This document shows, piece after piece, positions 6,884 to 11,593 of a stretch of DNA of 11,593 nt. The notes under the pieces were generated by a model that saw only the letters and a program-made list of their open reading frames with translations, made no database searches and had not been told where the DNA came from. Numbering within the stretch: the first letter of the stretch is position 1; every line of letters begins with the position of its first letter. Origin of the DNA: an uncultured Oscillospiraceae bacterium (lineage in GTDB: Bacteria > Bacillota > Clostridia > Oscillospirales > Oscillospiraceae); NCBI GenBank assembly GCA_934662925.1, contig CAKUKL010000027.1, forward strand, positions 1 to 11,593, read 5' to 3'. A program made the translations under genes and the position numbers.

Positions 6884-7648
6884 ATGGAAAAAATCAGAGT
6901 GTTCTGCCTGAACCGGCGCTTTCTGGCGGCCATTGCCTGCCTGCTGGCCGCGGCGGCCATCTTTACGCTGGTGAATCACCCCGCGGTGGTGGGGGCCAAC
7001 GCGGCGGCGCGGCAGCTGCCTATCTACTGCGTGCAGAAGGATTACAAGGTGCTGTCCATCTCGTTCGACGCGGCGTGGGGCAACGAGGACACCCAGCAGC
7101 TCATTGACATTTTGGAAAAATACAACATCAAGGCCACGTTTTTCGTGGTGGGCGCGTGGGTGGACAAATATCCGGAGTCGGTGAAGGCCCTCCACGACGC
7201 GGGCCACGAGGTCATGAGCCACTCCAACTCCCACGCCCATTTCAACAGCCTGTCCACCGACGAGATCATCGCCGACCTGAACACCTGCAATGACAAGATC
7301 GAAGCCGTCACCGGCGTGCGGCCCACGCTGTTCCGCTGCCCTTACGGAGAGTATGACGACCACGTCATCAACGCCGTCCGGTCGCTGGGCATCGAGCCTA
7401 TCCAGTGGGACGTGGACAGTCTGGACTGGAAGGAGCTCCCGGCGGACGAGATCACCGCCCGGGTGACGGGCCGGGTGCAGCCCGGGTCCATCGTGCTGTT
7501 CCACAACGCGGCCATCCACACGCCGGAGGCCCTGCCCGGCATCATCGAGGCCCTTTTACAGGAGGGCTACCAGTTCGTCCCTATCTCCCAGCTCATCATC
7601 ACCAGCAGCTACACCATCGACCACACCGGGAAGCAGTGCCCGGCATGA
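6884..7648 (+). CDS. pdaB: PdaB-like polysaccharide deacetylase (NodB fold, CE4 family)
   Basis: This 254-residue protein is a predicted membrane-anchored deacetylase of the carbohydrate esterase 4 family. In Bacillus its PdaB relatives act in sporulation. A single N-terminal hydrophobic segment (about residues 13-31) should anchor it, with the NodB domain (about 54-245) outside the membrane. Visible motifs are SFDAAWG (Asp62, putative catalytic base), HSNSH (His113 and His117, zinc ligands), RCPYG (151-155), WDVDSLDW, and LFHN with His207. The usual TFDD metal-binding second Asp is Ala63, as in the PdaB-type SFDxxWG motif rather than classic chitin or peptidoglycan deacetylases. The start has GGAGGG six bases upstream. 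The gene stands alone between a divergent small gene and a convergent LysR gene. The family call is firm; the pdaB name and a sporulation role rest on motif resemblance. Confidence 0.9.
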   Translation: MEKIRVFCLNRRFLAAIACLLAAAAIFTLVNHPAVVGANAAARQLPIYCVQKDYKVLSISFDAAWGNEDTQQLIDILEKYNIKATFFVVGAWVDKYPESVKALHDAGHEVMSHSNSHAHFNSLSTDEIIADLNTCNDKIEAVTGVRPTLFRCPYGEYDDHVINAVRSLGIEPIQWDVDSLDWKELPADEITARVTGRVQPGSIVLFHNAAIHTPEALPGIIEALLQEGYQFVPISQLIITSSYTIDHTGKQCPA

Positions 7649-7650
7649 GG

Positions 7651-7690
7651 AAAGAGCGGCTCTCGCCGAAAGGCGGGAGCCGCTCTTTTC
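7651..7690. terminator. Bidirectional terminator between pdaB and the LysR gene
   Basis: The arms AAAGAGCGGCTC (7651-7662) and GAGCCGCTCTTT (7677-7688) continue inward through one G-T pair to CGCC/GGCG closed by a GAAA tetraloop (7668-7671), making an approximately 17-bp stem. It starts two bases after the pdaB stop and ends just past the LysR stop at 7694. A/T runs flank both sides (TTTT on the plus strand, the AAAGAG side on the minus strand), so it can serve both convergent genes, although the T-tracts are short. Confidence 0.85.
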
Positions 7691-7693
7691 GCG

Positions 7694-8650
7694 TTATTCA
7701 CCGAAATTCAGGGATTCCGACGGCGTGAAGCGGGGATTGAACACGGGGTAGTACTGGAGAAAGACCTCCAGAAAGTCCCGGACGGCGGGGTTGGGGTTGT
7801 TCCGCCGCCAGCCCAGCATCAGGTGCGGCCCCTCCCCCTGTCCGGACAGCAGGATGAACCGGGGGGATTCCTGACCCTTGGTCTGCCGGAAGCTGGGGAG
7901 GATGGCGATGCCGTAGCCCGCCTCGATGAGGGGCATGAGGGCGTCGTCCGAGTAGACCGGGGGCTGGGGGGAGTGGAGGAGAAAGACAGGGTCGTTGATC
8001 CGAAGGGTATTCAGCTCGTCCGTATTCTTTTCCACCAGATTGCCGGGCATGTAACCGGAGAGCAGCGTCTCGTGGCGAATCTCCTCCCAGTCGATGAGCT
8101 TGCGGTCGGCCAGCGGATGGTCGGAGGGAAGGACGGCACACAGGGGATAGGTGTCCAGATCCAGCCAGTAGATGTCCCGATCCTTCTGGAGCCGGTCGGT
8201 GGTGCGGCAGAAGGTGAAGGTGATATCCAGCAGCTCCCGCTTGATGGCCTGCTGGAGGACCTCGTTGCCTTCAATGCTCAGGGTCAGGCCCGTGTTGGGG
8301 TGGGCGTTCCGGAAGGCCTTCAGCAGCCCGGTAAGGAAGTTCATGCCGTGCTTGCCGGGGAAGCCGAGGTTCAGAAAGCCCGCCGCGCCGCTGTCGTACT
8401 GCTTGGCCTTGAAGGTGGCTCGCTCCAGCTGGGCCAGAACGCTTTTCGCGTCGTGATACAAAGCGTTTCCGGCGGCGGTCAGGTGGACGGTACGGGTGGT
8501 GCGCTTGAACAGCGTCACGTCAAGCTCCCGCTCCAGCGCGGCGATTTGCTGGCTGATGGCGGTCTGGGCCACGAACAGCTCCTTGGCCGCCTGAGTGAAG
8601 CTCAGGGTCTCGGCAACGGTGATGAAATACTTCAGCTGTACAGTGTTCAT
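7694..8650 (-). CDS. LysR-type transcriptional regulator
   Basis: This 318-residue protein has the usual LysR family length and layout. Residues 1-60 form the winged helix-turn-helix (MNTVQLKYFITVAETLSF, then TQAAKELFVAQTAISQQI as the helix-turn-helix and LFKRTTRTVHLTAAG as the wing). A linker helix follows, and an effector-binding domain of the periplasmic-binding-protein type fills about residues 90-300. GAGGGAG lies about six bases before the ATG. The gene is divergent from the peptide ABC operon across a 224-base gap with dyad symmetries at 8666-8678, 8711-8720 and 8755-8770. That arrangement is classic for a LysR protein that represses itself and controls the adjacent operon in response to a ligand linked to the transporter. 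The ligand cannot be deduced from the sequence. The family call is firm; the target is inferred from position. Confidence 0.95.
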   Translation of the reverse strand: MNTVQLKYFITVAETLSFTQAAKELFVAQTAISQQIAALERELDVTLFKRTTRTVHLTAAGNALYHDAKSVLAQLERATFKAKQYDSGAAGFLNLGFPGKHGMNFLTGLLKAFRNAHPNTGLTLSIEGNEVLQQAIKRELLDITFTFCRTTDRLQKDRDIYWLDLDTYPLCAVLPSDHPLADRKLIDWEEIRHETLLSGYMPGNLVEKNTDELNTLRINDPVFLLHSPQPPVYSDDALMPLIEAGYGIAILPSFRQTKGQESPRFILLSGQGEGPHLMLGWRRNNPNPAVRDFLEVFLQYYPVFNPRFTPSESLNFGE

Positions 8651-8665
8651 AATTGCTCCCTCACA

Positions 8666-8720
8666 TGGTCATATGACCGATTCGACAAAAATCTTTCAAA
8701 TTCATTATAACATATGACCA
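8666..8720. promoter_or_regulatory. Candidate LysR operator pair
   Basis: GGTCATATGACC (8667-8678) is a perfect 12-bp palindrome. CATATGACC recurs at 8711-8719, a 41-base offset or about four helical turns. Because the motif is palindromic, TGGTCATATG (8666-8675) and CATATGACCA (8711-8720) also form an inverted repeat. The second copy lies in the -35/-10 spacer of the predicted LysR promoter and the first in its leader, positions suited to autorepression and DNA looping or bending. Confidence 0.55.
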
Positions 8721-8731
8721 GATTAAAGCAA
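8704..8731 (-). promoter_or_regulatory. Promoter of the LysR gene
   Basis: Reading the minus strand, TTGCTT (8731 down to 8726) is followed after 16 bases by TATAAT (8709 down to 8704), itself preceded by TGT. The -10 is perfect and the -35 is weak (TTG conserved). The predicted start is near 8697, leaving a 46-base leader that contains the palindrome at 8667-8678. Confidence 0.6.
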
Positions 8732-8754
8732 AGGAAAAATAAAAAGATGTGCAT

Positions 8755-8770
8755 TAACCATAAATGGTTA
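8755..8770. promoter_or_regulatory. Candidate activator site upstream of the ABC operon promoter
   Basis: TAACCATAAATGGTTA is a perfect dyad with 7-bp arms and a 2-base centre. Its centre lies about 51 bases before the predicted transcription start of the ABC operon, just upstream of the -35 element, where LysR proteins commonly contact DNA. It shares only the ACCA/TGGT edges with the other palindrome, so a different regulator is possible. Confidence 0.45.
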
Positions 8771-8778
8771 TAAGTTGA

Positions 8779-8807
8779 TTGAGATTCGGTATTTCACAAT
8801 CTATACT
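8779..8807 (+). promoter_or_regulatory. Promoter of the peptide ABC operon
   Basis: TTGAGA (8779-8784) and TATACT (8802-8807) are spaced by 17 bases, and each differs from the sigma-A consensus at one position. The predicted start is near 8814, leaving a leader of about 60 bases before the first ATG at 8875. Confidence 0.7.
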
Positions 8808-8861
8808 TTCCTTTGGTAATATGAACCCACAGGAACAGAGAACAGGGCGGAACAGGGCCGG

Positions 8862-8868
8862 AAAGGAG
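8862..8868 (+). promoter_or_regulatory. Ribosome binding site fixing the first ABC ATPase start
   Basis: AAAGGAG lies six bases before ATG at 8875. In-frame alternatives upstream (TTG at 8779 inside the promoter, ATG at 8821) lack a ribosome site, and the protein would then gain a non-conserved extension. Confidence 0.85.
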
Positions 8869-8874
8869 TTTTAC

Positions 8875-9870
8875 ATGGACAGGCCGATTCTGGAGATCAA
8901 AAATCTCAAGACGTATTTCTATGTAGACGGTAAGGAGCTTCGGGCGGTGGACGGATTGTCATATTCCGTCAACCGCGGCGAGTGTGTGGCCGTCGTGGGC
9001 GAGAGCGCGTCGGGCAAGAGCGTCAGCGCGCTGTCGGTGCTGCGGCTGGTGGCGGATCCGCCGGGGCGGATCGTGGGCGGCGAGATCCTGCTGGACGGGG
9101 TGGACCTGCTTAAGCTGTCCGAGCGGGAGATCCGCAAGATCCGCGGTAACCGCATCGCCATGGTGTTTCAGGAGCCGGGCACCGCGCTTAACCCCGTGCT
9201 GACCATCGGGCGTCAGCTCACGGAGGGACTGGAACTGCACAAGGGCATGAAGCACAAGGAGGCGCTGCAGGAGGCGGTCAAGCTGCTGGGTATGGTGGGT
9301 ATTCCAAACCCGGAGCAGCGGGTGAAGGACTACCCCTATCAGTTTTCCGGCGGTATGCAGCAGCGCATCATGATCGCCATGGCCATGAGCTGCAACCCCG
9401 ACGTGCTCATTGCCGACGAGCCGACCACGGCGCTGGACGTCACCGTTCAGGCCCAGCTGCTGGAGGTGCTCAACAACCTCCGGCGGGAGTACGGCACGGC
9501 GCTCATCATCATCACCCACAATCTGGGCGTTGTGGCCCGGTACGCGGAAAAGGTGCAGGTCGTCTACGCCGGTCGGCTGGTAGAGGGCGGCACGGCGGAG
9601 GACATCTTCTGCCGCACCTGCCACCCCTATACCCGGGGGCTTATCCGGGCGGTGCCCCGGCTGGATATGCCTCAGGACGCGGAGCTTGTGGGTATTGAGG
9701 GCACGCCCCCCAATCTGGCCAAGCTGTCCCCCCATCTGTGCGCGTTCAATGAGCGGTGCAAGTTCGCCACGGAGCAGTGCAAGGCCGGGCGGCCGGAGCT
9801 GGAAGAGGTGGCCCCGGGCCATGTGGCCGCGTGTTTCCATGCGAGAGAATTTCTGGAGGAGGGTTCTTGA
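8875..9870 (+). CDS. oppD: Oligopeptide/dipeptide-type ABC transporter ATPase, OppD/DppD-like
   Basis: This 331-residue cytoplasmic ATPase powers an importer of the Opp/Dpp/Nik family. Walker A is GESASGKS (residues 42-49), the Q-loop FQEPGTALNP, the signature SGGMQ (158-162), Walker B IADEP with Asp181 and Glu182, and the H-loop His215. The C-terminal oligopeptide-type extension has Cys289, Cys295, Cys302 and Cys320, the spacing that binds a 4Fe-4S cluster in DppD-type proteins. The start is set by AAAGGAG at 8862-8868. The stop overlaps the next start by one base (TGATG), so the two ATPases are probably translationally coupled and made as a heterodimer. The sequence places it firmly in the family but does not tell the substrate; dipeptide, oligopeptide or another small solute are all possible, so the opp symbol is a family label. 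Confidence 0.95.
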   Translation: MDRPILEIKNLKTYFYVDGKELRAVDGLSYSVNRGECVAVVGESASGKSVSALSVLRLVADPPGRIVGGEILLDGVDLLKLSEREIRKIRGNRIAMVFQEPGTALNPVLTIGRQLTEGLELHKGMKHKEALQEAVKLLGMVGIPNPEQRVKDYPYQFSGGMQQRIMIAMAMSCNPDVLIADEPTTALDVTVQAQLLEVLNNLRREYGTALIIITHNLGVVARYAEKVQVVYAGRLVEGGTAEDIFCRTCHPYTRGLIRAVPRLDMPQDAELVGIEGTPPNLAKLSPHLCAFNERCKFATEQCKAGRPELEEVAPGHVAACFHAREFLEEGS

Positions 9871-10874
9871 TGACAAGGGAGGAACACTTGCTGGAGATCA
9901 AGGATCTGAAGCTGCACTATCCCGTGCGGGCCGGACTGATGCGCCGTCAGGTGGGCAGTGTCAAGGCCGTTGACGGCGTGACGCTGGACATCCGCCGGGG
10001 CGAGATCCTGGGTTTCGTGGGCGAGAGCGGCTGCGGCAAGAGCAGCTTCGGCCGCTGCATTTTGCAGCTGCACAAGGCCACGTCCGGTCAGGTGCTGTAT
10101 AACGATCAGGATCTTGTGCCCATGAAGAAAAAAGAGGTGCGCGCCCTGCGCAAACACTTACAGATGATCTGTCAGGACCCCTTTTCTTCGCTGGACCCCC
10201 GGCAGACCGTCGGCAGCGCCGTGGGCGAGGGCCTTAAGATCCATAATCTGGCAAAAGGCAAGGAGATCCGCCGCCGGGTGGAGGAGCTGTTTACCATGGT
10301 GGGCCTTGACCCGTCCATGATGGACCGCTATCCCCATGAATTTTCCGGCGGCCAGCGGCAGCGCGTGGGCATCGCCCGGGCGCTGGCGGTAGATCCGGAG
10401 TTCATCGTCTGCGACGAGCCCGTCTCGGCGCTGGACGTGTCCATTCAGGCGCAGATCATCCACCTGCTCAAGGAGCTGCGCCGGGAACTGGATCTTACAT
10501 ATCTGTTTATCGGCCATGACCTGTCGGTGGTGCGGTCCTTCAGTGACCGGGTGGCGGTCATGTATCTGGGCAAGCTCATGGAGGTCACGGCCAGCAGCGA
10601 GCTGTATACCAACCCCCTGCACCCGTATACCAAGGCGCTGCTGTCCGCAGTGCCTATCCCCGACCCGGTGGCCGACCGCCAGCGGGAGCGGATCCTGCTC
10701 AAGGGCGAGGTGCCCAGCCCAATGAACCCGCCGGAGGGCTGCCGGTTCTGCACCCGCTGCCCCCACGCGCAGGAGCGCTGCCGCACCGAGGAACCGCTGC
10801 TCCGTCCGGTGGGCGGCGAGCACTGGGTGGCCTGCCACTTCGCGGAGGGAAAGGAGGAGAAGCCTCGTGGGTAA
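9870..10874 (+). CDS. oppF: Oligopeptide/dipeptide-type ABC transporter ATPase, OppF/DppF-like
   Basis: This 334-residue protein is the second nucleotide-binding subunit of the same importer. Walker A is GESGCGKS (residues 51-58), the Q-loop CQDPFSSLDPRQT, the signature FSGGQRQR (from 158), Walker B IVCDEP with Asp182 and Glu183, the D-loop SALD, and the H-loop His216. The PFSSLDPR and DEPVSALDVSIQAQI stretches are characteristic of OppF/DppF. The C-terminal Cys set (291, 297, 304, 322, with an extra Cys294) matches the iron-sulphur-type tail seen in its partner. The ATG at 9870 has GGAGGAGGG six bases upstream inside the previous gene; the open frame extends back to 9756, but only as overlap with the upstream gene. 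The permease gene overlaps its last eight bases, so the three genes form one operon. The substrate is not deducible. Confidence 0.95.
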   Translation: MTREEHLLEIKDLKLHYPVRAGLMRRQVGSVKAVDGVTLDIRRGEILGFVGESGCGKSSFGRCILQLHKATSGQVLYNDQDLVPMKKKEVRALRKHLQMICQDPFSSLDPRQTVGSAVGEGLKIHNLAKGKEIRRRVEELFTMVGLDPSMMDRYPHEFSGGQRQRVGIARALAVDPEFIVCDEPVSALDVSIQAQIIHLLKELRRELDLTYLFIGHDLSVVRSFSDRVAVMYLGKLMEVTASSELYTNPLHPYTKALLSAVPIPDPVADRQRERILLKGEVPSPMNPPEGCRFCTRCPHAQERCRTEEPLLRPVGGEHWVACHFAEGKEEKPRG

Positions 10875-11593
10875 CTATGTACTGAAACGCGTTCTGCTCA
10901 TCATTCCCACCATGATCCTGGTGAGCATCATCGTATTCCTGCTTCAGCGCTTCATTCCCGGCTCCGCGGTGGACGTCATTGAGGCGCAGTTCATCTCCAT
11001 GGGTCAGGTGGACGTAGACCGCGCGGCCATCATCCACCAGCTGGGTCTGGACGTGCCCATCATCCAGCAATATTTCAACTGGATCGGCGGCATCGTCCTC
11101 CACGGCGACTTCGGCACCTCCATGCTCCAGAACAAGCCGGTTATGGAGCTGATCTCCAGCCGTATGCCCGCTACGCTGGAGCTGGGCATCATGAGCGTGA
11201 TCTTCGCCAACCTGTTCGGCATCCCCGTGGGCGTGTACACCGCCGCCCGTCAGGGCCGGTTTGCCGACAACTTCTTCCGTCCGCTGTCCATCCTTCTCAT
11301 CTCCGTCCCTAGCTTCTGGCTGGCCACCATGGTGATGATCTACCCCGTGCGCTGGTGGGGCTGGGCGCCGTCCATGGAGTTGATCCCCTTCTCGCAGGAC
11401 CCGTGGGGCAACTTCGTGCAGTTTGCCATTCCCGCCCTTATCAACGGCGCGGTGATGTCCGGCGTGACCATGCGCATGGGCCGCACCCAGATGCTGGACG
11501 TCATGCGGCAGGACTACGTCCGCACCGCGTGGGCCAAGGGCCTTGACGAGCGGACGGTCATCGTCCGCCACAGCATCAAGAACGCCTTTATCC
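10867..11593 (+). CDS. oppB: ABC transporter permease, DppB/OppB-like (3' end missing)
   Basis: The frame is open from a GTG at 10867 to the window end, giving 242 residues of a protein usually a little over 300 long. It begins MGNYVLKRVLLIIPTMILVS and shows the N-terminal transmembrane segment (about residues 8-29), the external loop with HGDFGTSM, further membrane segments at about 106-126, 139-160 and 183-203, and a binding-protein-dependent transport (EAA-type) loop from about 217 (DYVRTAWAKGLDE...), which docks onto the ATPases. AAGGAGG (10851-10857) lies nine bases before the GTG, and the gene overlaps the preceding ATPase by eight bases. A partner DppC-type permease and a solute-binding protein are expected downstream. 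The ATPase-first gene order differs from the classic oppABCDF order. The truncation is caused by the window edge, not by mutation. Confidence 0.93.
   Translation, partial: MGNYVLKRVLLIIPTMILVSIIVFLLQRFIPGSAVDVIEAQFISMGQVDVDRAAIIHQLGLDVPIIQQYFNWIGGIVLHGDFGTSMLQNKPVMELISSRMPATLELGIMSVIFANLFGIPVGVYTAARQGRFADNFFRPLSILLISVPSFWLATMVMIYPVRWWGWAPSMELIPFSQDPWGNFVQFAIPALINGAVMSGVTMRMGRTQMLDVMRQDYVRTAWAKGLDERTVIVRHSIKNAFI

Noticed and set aside
6730..6960. Longer version (192 residues) of the small minus-strand gene
   Set aside because: It would start inside pdaB, cross the predicted promoter and lacks a ribosome site; the GGAGG before 6729 is better.
7823..8710. 295-codon plus-strand open frame opposite the LysR gene
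   Set aside because: Antisense shadow of the LysR gene with low-complexity translation and no recognisable domain.
1..11593. CRISPR array, tRNA or rRNA genes, transposase or phage genes
   Set aside because: No regularly spaced direct repeats, no cloverleaf or rRNA-like sequences, and no transposase, integrase or phage proteins were seen on either strand.

Overview
The window looks like chromosome from a spore-forming, G+C-rich member of the Clostridia, most likely an Oscillospiraceae-type gut bacterium (Flavonifractor/Oscillibacter/Lawsonibacter-like). This rests on G+C-rich coding sequence with strong GGAGG ribosome binding sites, an S-layer-homology surface protein, a PdaB-type sporulation deacetylase and a Clostridia-style peptide ABC cluster. 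The genus is inference.

Layout. Bases 1-439 hold no convincing gene. They contain three back-to-back hairpins (14-88), a perfect consensus sigma-A promoter (265-293) and a heavily folded leader (302-411). The promoter and leader serve a 1951-residue secreted subtilisin-like protease (440-6295) with unusual architecture: propeptide, S8 catalytic domain with a PA insert, a C5a-peptidase-type Fn3 domain with a dockerin-like module inserted in it, a Big_2 domain, a region of unknown fold with patchy low G+C, a cohesin-like domain and three SLH repeats. A strong hairpin terminator (6323-6366) separates it from a convergent gene for a small unknown protein (6382-6729, minus). Next comes a divergently placed pdaB-like polysaccharide deacetylase (6884-7648, plus), whose upstream region resembles a mother-cell sporulation promoter. 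A second bidirectional hairpin terminator (7651-7690) separates pdaB from a convergent LysR-type regulator (7694-8650, minus).

The regulator is divergent from an operon of oligopeptide/dipeptide-type ABC transporter genes: two ATPases (8875-9870 and 9870-10874) and a DppB/OppB-type permease cut by the window end (10867-11593). The shared 8651-8874 region holds one promoter for each direction and at least two dyad symmetries, a good fit for LysR control of itself and of the transporter.

Working together (inference): the surface protease could produce peptides outside the cell, and the transporter could import peptides or related solutes under LysR control. The two modules are separated by two other genes and two terminators, so a functional link is not shown. 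The window is mostly recognisable families. The parts that deserve attention are the mosaic domain architecture of the protease (dockerin-like, cohesin-like and SLH modules in one chain), its hairpin-rich leader, and the hairpin array at the left edge.
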